Shown here piece after piece: positions 35,289-42,814 of a DNA stretch of 64,000 bases. A program made the position numbers and the translations under genes. The notes under the pieces were generated by a model that did no database searches, was not told where the DNA came from, and was given only the letters and a program-made list of their open reading frames with translations. Source of the stretch: DASQYE01 sp036389315 (GTDB taxonomy: Bacteria > Acidobacteriota > Blastocatellia > Pyrinomonadales > Pyrinomonadaceae); contig DASVQF010000046.1 of the NCBI GenBank assembly GCA_036389315.1, positions 1-64,000 on the forward strand. The letters are read 5' to 3'. The first letter of the stretch is position 1; every line of letters begins with the position of its first letter.

Positions 35289-36278
35289 TCAGCTCCCCCA
35301 TCTTTTGGAGATTTCATTACTGTACAGGTCACGCTTGACGGCTATGCGCTGAACGTAGACGCGTGTCGTCGAGCGGTTCTGGTGATCCAGGGCGTTCTGC
35401 GTCGCCGTGATGTCTCCCGTGAACTCCGAAACGATGCGCGCGAAAGTATGCCTCGTCCGGTGCAGGTGGAAATCCTCCACGCCGGCTTCACGCGCGTACT
35501 TCTTCAAGTTCTTCACGAAGCAGTGAGAGGAGAGAGCCTCGCCGGGCTGCCCTGCGCGGTCATGTCTAGTCCAGAGCGGCGCGTCGGTCTTCAGCGCGTG
35601 CATCCTTCCGCTGGCCGTCAAGTAATCCAGCAGCGCCTCTCTGACCTGTGGCTCTCTGACCTCGCGGCTGCGGTAATCGCCGCCCTTTGCCCTGTACGCG
35701 AGGATCAGGCTCTCATCCACAAGGACATCTTTACCCTTGAGCGAGATGACCTCGCTTCTCCTCAAGCCCGTCGCCAGGTAGATCAGAAGCAGCGCATAAT
35801 CCCTCTTCCCGACGATGTCGCCGCCGGCGGCACGCCTGCGCACAGCCGCGACCAGAGCTTGCACCTCTTCGTCAGACATGGCCTTGACGCTCTCTGTTTG
35901 GTAAGGCTTAGGGGCCTTAGGGCGCGCCAGGCGCGCAGGGTTGCCGCGAACGTGCTGCCCTATTTCGGGGTCGCGCATGGCCCAGGAGTAGAAGGAGGAA
36001 AGCAGGCAGGCGTGCTGATAAACTGTGCCCGCTTTGGCTCCCTTCCCTTCCAGGTCTGTGAGCCACTGCTGCACGTCTGCCGGCTCTACCTCTGCCGGGA
36101 GCTTCTGTGTATGGCGGAAGAAGGAGAGCACTATACGCTGCTTGTCTCTGAGCAGGTCTTGACGGCGCTCGCTCTCGCTCGTCGTAGCCGAAGCCCAGAG
36201 CGAGACGGCCCCCCTCAAGGCCACCTGCAACCCCTGCTCTCGCAATTGGAGAGCAGTCTGCCCCTCTGGCCTATCCAT
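35289..36278 (-). CDS. Tyrosine recombinase/integrase (XerC/D-like)
   Basis: A 329-residue site-specific recombinase. The N-terminal SAM-like core-binding domain covers about 20-115 and the catalytic domain about 130-320. The full active-site set is present: R173 in TGLRRSEVISL, K198 in YRAKGGD, H273-x-x-R276 in HLHRTRHTFARI, H299 in ALDHQNRSTTR and the tyrosine nucleophile Y308 in RVYVQ. GGAG lies seven bases before ATG. It is 14 bp behind a small membrane-protein gene and shares its promoter. Together with ParA, a ParB-HTH-like protein and a replication protein it marks a plasmid-like element; the recombinase could integrate it or resolve its multimers. Confidence 0.92.
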   Translation of the reverse strand: MDRPEGQTALQLREQGLQVALRGAVSLWASATTSESERRQDLLRDKQRIVLSFFRHTQKLPAEVEPADVQQWLTDLEGKGAKAGTVYQHACLLSSFYSWAMRDPEIGQHVRGNPARLARPKAPKPYQTESVKAMSDEEVQALVAAVRRRAAGGDIVGKRDYALLLIYLATGLRRSEVISLKGKDVLVDESLILAYRAKGGDYRSREVREPQVREALLDYLTASGRMHALKTDAPLWTRHDRAGQPGEALSSHCFVKNLKKYAREAGVEDFHLHRTRHTFARIVSEFTGDITATQNALDHQNRSTTRVYVQRIAVKRDLYSNEISKRWGS

Positions 36279-36292
36279 ACAGTTTCTCCATT

Positions 36293-36580
36293 TCAGCCGT
36301 CAATGAACTCAGGCCAATCGAAATCATCATCCTCATCCCACTTCAAGACAACCTCATCCGACGGCCTCTGTCCCGGCATCGTGAGCAGCCCGGGAAATGC
36401 TGCTCCACCCAGAAGACTGGGCTCTGCCTCGCGTTTCTTCCCGTCTGGAACCTCGTCATCCCGTTCGACCCGCTCGACGCGGCCCGGCGCAGGGTTCAGG
36501 CTGTACCACAGAAGCGCCAGCGCCAGCACAAGGGCCAGCAGCCGAAGCTTGAAGCTCTGTTTGACTCGCTCTCTTCTCAT
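36293..36580 (-). CDS. Small single-span membrane protein
   Basis: A 95-residue protein with a basic N-terminus (MRRERVKQSFK), one transmembrane helix (LRLLALVLALALLWYSL, residues 12-28) and an acidic tail ending DEDDDFDWPEFIDG. The family is not recognised. AGGGG lies upstream of ATG, and the promoter at 36622-36649 drives it with the integrase. The acidic C-terminus in the periplasm or cytoplasm could bind a basic partner, but nothing more can be said. Its position at the head of the integrase unit suggests it belongs to the mobile element. Confidence 0.65.
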   Translation of the reverse strand: MRRERVKQSFKLRLLALVLALALLWYSLNPAPGRVERVERDDEVPDGKKREAEPSLLGGAAFPGLLTMPGQRPSDEVVLKWDEDDDFDWPEFIDG

Positions 36581-36621
36581 AGATACTTGCCCCTGGGCCG
36601 ACCTTTCAAAGCTCTCGCCCC

Positions 36622-36649
36622 TTTATACCACAAATGTAAGTATTCACAA
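36622..36649 (-). promoter_or_regulatory. Promoter of the small membrane protein-integrase unit
   Basis: On the minus strand -35 TTGTGA (36649-36644) and -10 TATAAA (36627-36622) have a 16-bp spacer. The region from here to 36760 is markedly AT-rich for this genome and also contains TATATATATAAT around 36700-36712, likely the divergent promoter of the gene at 36761. Confidence 0.55.
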
Positions 36650-36760
36650 CTGACACCTTTGCGTATCCATTAATTAAAGCTTCTTCAATTTTGCTTGTTA
36701 TATATATAATTACCGGGTTCGTGAAACCTACTCCGCTTGAGAGGAGCTAAGGCGAGCGCC

Positions 36761-37537
36761 ATGCGAGCCACCCGCAGACGACAGCGGCGGACAGACCCGC
36801 TTGCCTCTCGCGTCGCCGTCCGTCTCATCATGGAGCGCCTGCGCGAAGCCCTTCCAGCTATCACGCCTCAGCGAGAGAAAGATTTGATCTCTATGCTGCG
36901 GGCCACGCGCCACATTCAGCGTTATTCCGCGACGGACACCAAGCGGGGACGGCCCAGCCTTTGGAAGCGAGAAGAGCTTTTGAGGGTGGCCGCACACTTG
37001 GCCGCCATCCTGGAGCGTGAAACCTCCTCGCACATCTCCCTGGCAAGCTTCGTCGATCACTATCTTCGTCTGCTCGAATTTCCGCCGGATGTGATAGCGG
37101 CACTGGAGGGCGGAGAGATAAACCTGTCTGAGGCCGCGCAATTGGCCAGAATCAACCATCTGCGGCCGGGCTACAGTCCGGCAGGGGCCAAGCGCACTCG
37201 CGCCGAGCTGCTCTCGACCCATTTGCAGACGAAGGAATCCGGCCCGAGGCTTCGCCGGCGCGTAAACGAGCTGCTCGCCGCTTCATCGTCCGAGGCAGGG
37301 GCGGCCGAAGCTGTCGATTCGGAGATGGATTTGGAGGATTTTGACCCCTACGACCCGACACACCTCTTCTGGGATCAGATCAAACAGTTGGGATTTGCCC
37401 TCCGCGATATTCGGCGCGAAGATGTAATGGACGAGGAGATAGACGAGTTGTTGAAGGCTTGTGAGCCGGTCTTGACCATCCTGAGCCGGATTCAAAGGCG
37501 CAAGGAGAAGAAAAAGGTTCTGAAACTGCTTATCTGA
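36761..37537 (+). CDS. ParB-HTH-like DNA-binding protein of the integrated element
   Basis: A 258-residue basic protein. The stretch around residues 70-125 (RVAAHLAAILERE, FVDHYLRLLEFPPDVIAALE, GGEINLSEAAQLARI) resembles the helix-turn-helix of ParB/KorB proteins, where two helices precede an LP-x-x-V turn and a G-x-I/L-S-x-x-xA motif. The ParB CTP-binding domain is not recognisable. An acidic middle region (about 185-210) and a basic C-terminus (RRKEKKKVLKLLI) follow. A ParA ATPase is encoded 1 kb away in the opposite orientation, so this could be its centromere-binding partner. The ATG at 36761, with AAGG and GGAG upstream, is preferred to a TTG eight codons earlier. It converges with the replication gene, 3 bp apart. 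Confidence 0.5.
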   Translation: MRATRRRQRRTDPLASRVAVRLIMERLREALPAITPQREKDLISMLRATRHIQRYSATDTKRGRPSLWKREELLRVAAHLAAILERETSSHISLASFVDHYLRLLEFPPDVIAALEGGEINLSEAAQLARINHLRPGYSPAGAKRTRAELLSTHLQTKESGPRLRRRVNELLAASSSEAGAAEAVDSEMDLEDFDPYDPTHLFWDQIKQLGFALRDIRREDVMDEEIDELLKACEPVLTILSRIQRRKEKKKVLKLLI

Positions 37538-37540
37538 GCC

Positions 37541-38623
37541 TTAAGTGGCAGCCTGTTCGCCCTCCTGTGGCGCGCCCAGCCGCTCGTGCCGGCATTTCCT
37601 GACGCCCTTCTCCAAACCCTCCGGATAGTGCCAGCCTGAGCCTGCGCAGTCCGGGCACTTTGCAGCATCCACTGTGGGGGCCTTCTTCAAGGCTTCGTCA
37701 GGCAGTTCCCTACCTTCGGCTTGAGCCTGCCGCTTGTCCACCTTCCAGAGGCGGCGGCGCAGGTGCTCGGCCAGGAATGAGGGAACGGAAGAGACTGTCG
37801 TGCGCGCGGCCGCGATCTTCAACTCTGCGACGAGAACGTCGCCCAATTCACGCCAACGCTCGCTCTCAGCAGCAGAGAGTTCTCTGCCTGTAATTTCCTT
37901 CGCAGCCTCTTTCAATGTGGCGACCAGCCCGGCCAGCGCAGCGTCATCATCATCATCGTTCTCATCATTAGTCTTAAAGAAAGTCTTAGACACCTCGTAA
38001 GTTGTTGATTCTTCAGGAGATGAAGTATGCCTAGTCTGACTAGTTTCTAGTCTGACTAGTCTGTCTAGTTTCTGGGCATACCTGCTCTGACTAGTCAGAC
38101 TAGTCTGACTAGTCAGACTAGGCATACTTATTTCCTCGGGCAGAAAGACCTCGTATTCATTGCCTTCGTGCTCGCCCGTGATGTTTGTGACGTGGATCAG
38201 GCCGACGCTTTTCAGGTGCGCTATGTTGGCCTCGAAGGTCACGCGCGCGCCTATGTGAGCCTTCGCCATCAGCTTCGGACGGCTGATCCTGACCTTGCGC
38301 GTGGGCACTATGGCCCCGCGCGTCAAGGCAAACAGGCAGTCATAAAGCTGCTTGCTTTTGCCTTTGAAATGGCCGCCCGGCAATACGTCGCGCACGATGG
38401 AGTTAGGGGTTTTGGTGAAATCCCGCTGCGGGGCGACCGAGTCGGGCTCCGTACCCTGACTAGTCAGACTAGTCTGACTAGACTGACTAGTCTGACTAGG
38501 CATAGTTGGGCCGATCAGGTCATCGTGCGGCAGGCGCAGGGCCGGAGGCACTGTCAGTCCGAGTTTCTTCTTCGGCCCGGGGGTGCGCAGCGTGCTCTGG
38601 TTTTCGGGCTTTGCCTTGACCAT
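37541..38623 (-). CDS. Plasmid-type replication initiator-like protein with intragenic iterons
   Basis: A 360-residue protein. Residues about 70-165 form a winged-helix domain (FTKTPNSIVRDVLPGGHFKG, KQLYDCLFALTRGA, ISRPKLMAKAHIG, TFEANIAHLKSVGLIHV) of the kind found in plasmid Rep and phage replisome-organiser proteins. It is flanked on both sides by Ser-Gln-Thr/Ser-Leu-Thr repeats (MPSQTSQSSQTSLTSQ and MPSLTSQTSLTSQ), which are the translation of 9-bp iterons. An Asp-rich stretch precedes a helical region, and the C-terminus has a small Cys/His zinc-binding pattern (CPDCAGSGWHY, CRHERL). The layout recalls lambda O, whose gene contains the origin. The ATG at 38623 is preceded by GAGG; an in-frame GTG lies two codons earlier. 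It follows parA directly. Confidence 0.6.
   Translation of the reverse strand: MVKAKPENQSTLRTPGPKKKLGLTVPPALRLPHDDLIGPTMPSQTSQSSQTSLTSQGTEPDSVAPQRDFTKTPNSIVRDVLPGGHFKGKSKQLYDCLFALTRGAIVPTRKVRISRPKLMAKAHIGARVTFEANIAHLKSVGLIHVTNITGEHEGNEYEVFLPEEISMPSLTSQTSLTSQSRYAQKLDRLVRLETSQTRHTSSPEESTTYEVSKTFFKTNDENDDDDDAALAGLVATLKEAAKEITGRELSAAESERWRELGDVLVAELKIAAARTTVSSVPSFLAEHLRRRLWKVDKRQAQAEGRELPDEALKKAPTVDAAKCPDCAGSGWHYPEGLEKGVRKCRHERLGAPQEGEQAAT
38023..38129. repeat. Iteron cluster A inside the replication gene (candidate origin)
   Basis: The sequence is built from TAGTCTGAC and its complement-like form TAGTCAGAC. Its two ends form a perfect 22-bp inverted repeat (38023-38044 with 38108-38129), each arm starting with the unit TATGCC-TAGTC. 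Direct 9-bp copies follow each other at 38091-38117. The middle holds GGGCATACC. Confidence 0.7.
38456..38506. repeat. Iteron cluster B inside the replication gene (candidate origin)
   Basis: Four consecutive 9-bp units (TAGTCAGAC, TAGTCTGAC, TAGACTGAC, TAGTCTGAC) run from 38461 to 38496, preceded by CTGAC and ended by TAGGCATA, the same end unit as in cluster A. It encodes the N-terminal Ser-Gln-Thr tract of the replication protein. Confidence 0.7.
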
Positions 38624-38630
38624 CTTCACC

Positions 38631-39446
38631 TCACTTTATGGCTACGATTTTCTGCCGGGACATTTGCAGGCGATCAAGTATCTCGTCCGTCAGGCTCCAC
38701 AACTGGTCTGCCGCGCGGTGGCTTTTGGCATAGAGCACGGCCGGGAGCTTCTGTGAAGGGGCTTCTGCGACTTTGGAATAATCATGCAGGTTAGTATCGA
38801 AAACATGGCCCACAAGGCCCACGGCCTGCTCTACTGCACCGCGCGATTCGGCGCTCAGGTTGCGCTGCGGCTTATAGAGGTTAATGACGGCTCCGAGCAT
38901 CTGAAGGTCTGAATTGACGTTCTTTCTGACCTGTTCGATGGTGAAGGCCAGGTCTGAGAGTCCTTGCAATCCCATGGCGTCTGCGGCGCAAGGGACAAGC
39001 ACGTAATCGGCCGAATAAAGGGCCGCCGTCAGCAGCTTGCCGAGCTGCGGCGGGCAATCAATAAAGACCAGGTCATAATTCTTCCCGTGCTCCCTGATCT
39101 GGTTGCGCAGACGGTGCGTGAGATAGTCGGGCTGCATCTCGAAACGCGCGAGGCGAATATCGGCCGGCACTAAGTCCAGGTTTTCGATGGGACTTTCGAC
39201 GATGGCATCATCCAGGGGAAGCGGCTCGCGCTTGATTCCGTCCGGGCTCTCGGGCTCTATGAGCACGTGCGAGAGCGTCGCTTCGTAAACGTCCGAGTCT
39301 ATCCAGCTACTCGTTAAGTTTCCCTGGGGGTCGCAATCTATCACCAGGGTTTGATAGCCGCGCAGCGCGCAACAGGCCGACAGCTCGCGTGTGAGGGTAG
39401 TCTTACCCACGCCGCCTTTCTGGTTCGCGATAGCAATAGCTCTCAT
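38631..39446 (-). CDS. parA: ParA/Soj-type partition ATPase
   Basis: A 271-residue Walker-type ATPase that segregates plasmids or chromosomes. The deviant Walker A is KGGVGKTT (10-17), preceded by the usual AIANQ; Walker A' is VIDCDPQGN and Walker B is LVFIDCPPQLG. There is no N-terminal DNA-binding extension, so it is the short chromosomal/type Ib-like form that relies on a separate DNA-binding partner. Its ATG overlaps the stop of the small HTH gene (ATGA), and the replication gene begins within 10 bp of its stop, giving the operon HTH-parA-rep. Confidence 0.93.
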   Translation of the reverse strand: MRAIAIANQKGGVGKTTLTRELSACCALRGYQTLVIDCDPQGNLTSSWIDSDVYEATLSHVLIEPESPDGIKREPLPLDDAIVESPIENLDLVPADIRLARFEMQPDYLTHRLRNQIREHGKNYDLVFIDCPPQLGKLLTAALYSADYVLVPCAADAMGLQGLSDLAFTIEQVRKNVNSDLQMLGAVINLYKPQRNLSAESRGAVEQAVGLVGHVFDTNLHDYSKVAEAPSQKLPAVLYAKSHRAADQLWSLTDEILDRLQMSRQKIVAIK

Positions 39447-39640
39447 GCTGCCTCCGCACGATTCGGTTTGAGCGCCAAGACCTCTCCTTTACTGACTAAT
39501 TTCACTCTTTTGTCGAGCAGGTTGGGGAAATGCCTGAGCAGGCCCGTCCTGATGATCTGCGCCATCTTGGCGTGGCTCACGCCGAGCAGACGTTGCGCTT
39601 CCGACACCGCTATCAGGTCGTTTGGTTGATCGTTCTCCAT
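39443..39640 (-). CDS. Small helix-turn-helix DNA-binding protein (excisionase/MerR-like)
   Basis: A 65-residue protein with one HTH of the excisionase/MerR kind (LIAVSEAQRLLGVSHAKMAQ followed by the wing-like RVKLVSKGEVLALK). It is first in the operon with parA and rep, overlapping parA by ATGA. GGAGA five bases upstream selects the start at 39640 instead of one 12 codons earlier. Two 15-bp repeats lie just upstream (39663-39697). It probably regulates the operon, or it binds the centromere as the partner of the short ParA, as small DNA-binding proteins do in type Ib systems. Confidence 0.7.
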   Translation of the reverse strand: MENDQPNDLIAVSEAQRLLGVSHAKMAQIIRTGLLRHFPNLLDKRVKLVSKGEVLALKPNRAEAA

Positions 39641-39662
39641 ATTATTCTCCGTGGTCAAACCT

Positions 39663-39697
39663 TCAAGATAGAGCAATATACCTCAAGATAGCTCAAT
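39663..39697. repeat. Direct repeats upstream of the parA operon (operator or centromere candidate)
   Basis: TCAAGATAGAGCAAT (39663-39677) and TCAAGATAGCTCAAT (39683-39697) are direct repeats spaced 20 bp, two helical turns. They surround a minus-strand TATATT that could be the -10 box. The second copy contains the palindromic core AGCT. Confidence 0.6.
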
Positions 39698-39774
39698 CCG
39701 GCGATTTTTTTCCGAGAAGGGATGAGAGGGAAGGGAACTGAAGGAACCGGAGGCCGGGTGTCGCCCGCCGGCGG

Positions 39775-41043
39775 TCAAACGAGGAGGTCAATCTTGAGGC
39801 GGTGCAGAACTTCTGAGATGGGATTGGCTACGCCGTAGCCTTCTACTCTCCTCGGCTGATTGGTGGCCGGGTCTATCCGGACGACCCTCTCCATACGGCT
39901 TGAAGCTTCGGACATCCCGCCAAAAATCAGACCGACGGCATGTTGTTCGGCGTCCACCAGGAGCGAGCCGCTGTCGCCTTTAGCCACAAACCTCGCGGGC
40001 TGAGGCGACGCTGGCTCGATCAGGATTTGGTTCTGGAAAAATGCCGACTGGCCCACGCGGTCGTATAGTATCCAGATGTCCAGGTAGATGGAGAAGATGC
40101 GACCCTCCGTGTAGCCCGTCGTTCGTCCGAACTTGCGCACGGCCTCTCCGACTTCGATCTCTTTCTTGGGCACGTAGCCCTTGACCGTGCCGATCAACGG
40201 AATCACGGCCTTGTGCTGCTGTTGGGCCCATAGTTTGGCTATGGCCGCGTCTATGTGGTTGGGCTCTTTGGGGTCGCTGTCGAACTTGAGCGCGGAAAAG
40301 TTGACGAGCGTGGCGATGGGCCTATTGCTCGCCGGTTCACCCGGGCTCGGCTGCATAATCAGATCACCGGCGTCCGCCCTGGCCTTTCGCAGATCTGCGA
40401 AGACGTGCGAGTTACTGAGCAGGTGAACCTCCCGGCGGCGCGTCCATCTACTTTTGCGTGTGCAGAAATAGCCAATGGTTCCGCTCTGCCCCGTCAAGTT
40501 CGTGTTGGCCCCACTGATGCCGCCGACGATCACTTCCTGCCGCTCACGGATGCCTTTCGGATACTGGCTCGACGCCGCCAGGGGGCTTGGGGCCGCGTCC
40601 GTCAAGAAAGCCGCCACAGGCATCTCGATCAGGACGAGCGGAACGCCGCGAAACTGACCGGGCAGACCGGCGGCCCCGGCCCCCGGCCACAACTCCTGGT
40701 CAGCATCGTTGACGAAAACCTGTATGCAATATTGATCTGTGCCGTCGAGCAAGCCTATGCCTACGGCGTGAATGTTTGCCGAGAAGCCTGGCCGCAGGTA
40801 TCTCTCGCTGAGTTCACGCTTGATCCTGACGACGCGTCTGAGCAGCCTGTAATTGGCCCGCCGCGAGGGACGACGCAAGGCGCGCGCGCGCCTGTACCTG
40901 CGCACCAGATAGAGGAGGAGCCAGAGGAGCGCCAGCCCTACGACGATCCAGGTCACTTCGTCGTAGTAGTAATAGCAGGCGACTCCGCCCCCACTGCTCG
41001 GACTGCACCACAGCGGGTGCTTTTCCAAAATAAGGCTGAGCAT
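39775..41043 (-). CDS. Membrane-anchored trypsin-like serine protease
   Basis: A 422-residue protein. A transmembrane helix (TWIVVGLALLWLLLYLV, residues 31-47) is followed by a basic segment, a beta-rich region of about 100 residues and a chymotrypsin-fold protease. The triad is visible: H213 in LLSNSHVFAD, D265 in NHIDAAIAKL and S358 in AKGDSGSLLVD. The positive-inside rule (RRYRRARALRR after the helix) suggests that the protease domain is cytoplasmic. The ATG begins two bases after the stop of the unknown gene upstream, so the two are translationally linked. It is the last gene of the sigma factor-CHAT locus, giving two unrelated proteases in one operon. Confidence 0.85.
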   Translation of the reverse strand: MLSLILEKHPLWCSPSSGGGVACYYYYDEVTWIVVGLALLWLLLYLVRRYRRARALRRPSRRANYRLLRRVVRIKRELSERYLRPGFSANIHAVGIGLLDGTDQYCIQVFVNDADQELWPGAGAAGLPGQFRGVPLVLIEMPVAAFLTDAAPSPLAASSQYPKGIRERQEVIVGGISGANTNLTGQSGTIGYFCTRKSRWTRRREVHLLSNSHVFADLRKARADAGDLIMQPSPGEPASNRPIATLVNFSALKFDSDPKEPNHIDAAIAKLWAQQQHKAVIPLIGTVKGYVPKKEIEVGEAVRKFGRTTGYTEGRIFSIYLDIWILYDRVGQSAFFQNQILIEPASPQPARFVAKGDSGSLLVDAEQHAVGLIFGGMSEASSRMERVVRIDPATNQPRRVEGYGVANPISEVLHRLKIDLLV

Positions 41044-41045
41044 CT

Positions 41046-41897
41046 TTACGGCAGCTCGTCTATGGACGACAAGTCTGAAGTGACCGGGTGACAGAACTGA
41101 ATCTGATTGAACGCGCCGCCTTCGGCAGTCTCGCCTTCGGCATCTTCACGAATCGGCGTCAGGTCGAAGCTAGTGCCGGTCGGGCTCGACAGATAGCCAT
41201 AGTAGTCCGCCATGTCGCTATAGACGGCGTTCTCGTTGTAATCCATATTCTTGATCTCTACGCGAAAGGGCAGGCCCGGCACGCGCTCAAGCAGGTGCGT
41301 GTCTTCCTTGTCGCCGACGCGAATGGTGAAGCTGACCTCTTCGGCTTCGATCTTGACGCCGACGGTTTCGCCCACGTGGCCGAAGACCTCGCGCCCTGTG
41401 GCCTGCCCGGCAGCATCCTTTTCGACCTTGGCGAAGAACAGATTCGTATTGAGCTTGTGCGTGTAGAAGAGGCCGTTGCCGATGTAAATCTTCGTCACCG
41501 GGTAGTGGCGTCTGGCGGCCGGTTGCAGGGCAGTCTCGCCGTGCAGCGAGTTCATGTTGACGATCCAGCGAAAGTCGTTAGGATCTGCCGAGTCCAGGCG
41601 GTCGAAATCTCCGCTCCGGTAAATCTCGTAGCCCTCTATGGCGGGTTGGCCCACGGCCTTGATCTCGATCTGCACGTCCTGCTTCGGCAGGTTCTCGTAG
41701 ACCGCTACTTCCTCGTAAGCGATGATGTCGTCGCCCGTACCCTCCTGAAGGGCAGGCTTTTGAAGCTTGATGCTGAGCTGATGTTTGCTGTCACGGATGG
41801 CTGCGATCTCGCCCCTGCGCCGGTCGCTGTTGAAGCAGACAATGCCGAGGCCGGTGAATCGCACAAGTGCTGTTGCGGAGCTTTCTTGTATGGACAT
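41046..41897 (-). CDS. Unknown protein of the sigma factor-CHAT-protease locus
   Basis: A 283-residue soluble protein without signal peptide or membrane helix. GAGGAG is ideally placed before ATG. The sequence alternates beta-strand patterns (ATALVRFTGLGIVCFNSDRRRGEIAAI, QIEIKAVGQPAIEGYEIYR, VGVKIEAEEVSFTIRVGD) and looks like an all-beta protein of perhaps two domains. The first resembles a small barrel starting with a hydrophobic FTGLGIVCFN. No family is recognised. Coupling with the downstream protease gene (2-bp gap) suggests it is a substrate, inhibitor or sensor for that protease. Confidence 0.75.
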   Translation of the reverse strand: MSIQESSATALVRFTGLGIVCFNSDRRRGEIAAIRDSKHQLSIKLQKPALQEGTGDDIIAYEEVAVYENLPKQDVQIEIKAVGQPAIEGYEIYRSGDFDRLDSADPNDFRWIVNMNSLHGETALQPAARRHYPVTKIYIGNGLFYTHKLNTNLFFAKVEKDAAGQATGREVFGHVGETVGVKIEAEEVSFTIRVGDKEDTHLLERVPGLPFRVEIKNMDYNENAVYSDMADYYGYLSSPTGTSFDLTPIREDAEGETAEGGAFNQIQFCHPVTSDLSSIDELP

Positions 41898-41987
41898 GAT
41901 TTTCTCCTCTGGTTGAGTTCAAAAAGCTTTCAGTTGAGAGTGCGCTTTCGCGCTCGAAACGTAACGCGGCCGGGCCGGAAACTCAGG

Positions 41988-42812
41988 TTAGCTGCAAAGC
42001 CAGATGCCGAGCGTCTTGACGCAGGTGAACCTCTTCTTCTTCGGGACGGACACGACTTTTACTGTCTCGTTCAGGTTCGAGCTGACTTGCCAGGCGTAAC
42101 GGGCTGTGACGAGAGCGGCCGCGCACCCTTGAAGAAAAGAGCTTTCATATTCGAGTGGGCCCAGGCTGGCTTCGGCCCTCTCATCGCCGCCGCGCACGCT
42201 CTCGGCGATGATCTTCTGCCGCTCGCCTTCAATGCTGCGCCGCCACTTGTCGCCGTACCTGTTGATGATCGTCCGCAGTTCCCGGCTCCTGTCTGCGTCC
42301 GAACAGGTGGGCAAGGGAGTAGGCGTCGGCGAAGGCGTCGGTGTTGGAGTCGGCTCCTGCCTGGTATCCGGCGTCGGTGTGGGTTTGATCTGTACCACCC
42401 TCGGTGTCGGCGAGGGCACGGGGCGGGGCGAAGTTGCGCGAGCGGGCTTGCCGCGCGTGCTCGGGATGAGTGAACCGGCGGGCGCTGGCCCGAGTGTGGG
42501 CTTATCCTCTGAAGGCTTATCCTCTGCGACCTCTTCGGGCTGCGGGCTGAGATAGATCAGGCCGTTGACGGCCACGACGATGACGACCATCGTGACCACC
42601 AGTATAGTCATCGCTCTCAGCAGCACGCGCCGCCACTTCAGCCTGCGTCTCTCTTCGCGCAGCCGCTTCTCCTTCGCCTCGACGATGCGTGACGCCTCGC
42701 GCCATCTCTCGCCGTGCGGAGCTAGCTCCACGAGCGGCGTGCCGTCCGCCGGGCAAAACGCCAGCAGCTCGTCTGCGTAATAGTCGCCGCATTTGGGACA
42801 GGTACGTATCAT
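41988..42812 (-). CDS. Zinc-ribbon membrane protein with Pro-Thr-rich linker
   Basis: A 274-residue protein. The N-terminus is a zinc ribbon (CPKCGDYY and FCPADGTPL, residues 5-28). A basic coiled-coil-like helix (EAKEKRLREERRRLKWRR) and a transmembrane helix (AMTILVVTMVVIVVAVNGLIYL, about 68-90) follow. A linker of Pro-Thr-Pro repeats (about 125-170) leads to an extracytoplasmic domain of about 105 residues with four Cys. The family is not recognised. It starts two bases after the stop of the CHAT gene. It may be the membrane sensor or output of the locus. Confidence 0.75.
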   Translation of the reverse strand: MIRTCPKCGDYYADELLAFCPADGTPLVELAPHGERWREASRIVEAKEKRLREERRRLKWRRVLLRAMTILVVTMVVIVVAVNGLIYLSPQPEEVAEDKPSEDKPTLGPAPAGSLIPSTRGKPARATSPRPVPSPTPRVVQIKPTPTPDTRQEPTPTPTPSPTPTPLPTCSDADRSRELRTIINRYGDKWRRSIEGERQKIIAESVRGGDERAEASLGPLEYESSFLQGCAAALVTARYAWQVSSNLNETVKVVSVPKKKRFTCVKTLGIWLCS

Positions 42813-42814
42813 CT

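Noticed and set aside
38023..38506. TAGTCTGAC repeats considered as a CRISPR array
   Set aside because: Units are 9 bp, contiguous, partly inverted and inside a coding frame; no spacers.
42300..42440. Pro-Thr repeat DNA in the zinc-ribbon gene considered as a mobile repeat
   Set aside because: Simple codon repetition of a linker; similar linkers occur in two other exported proteins here.
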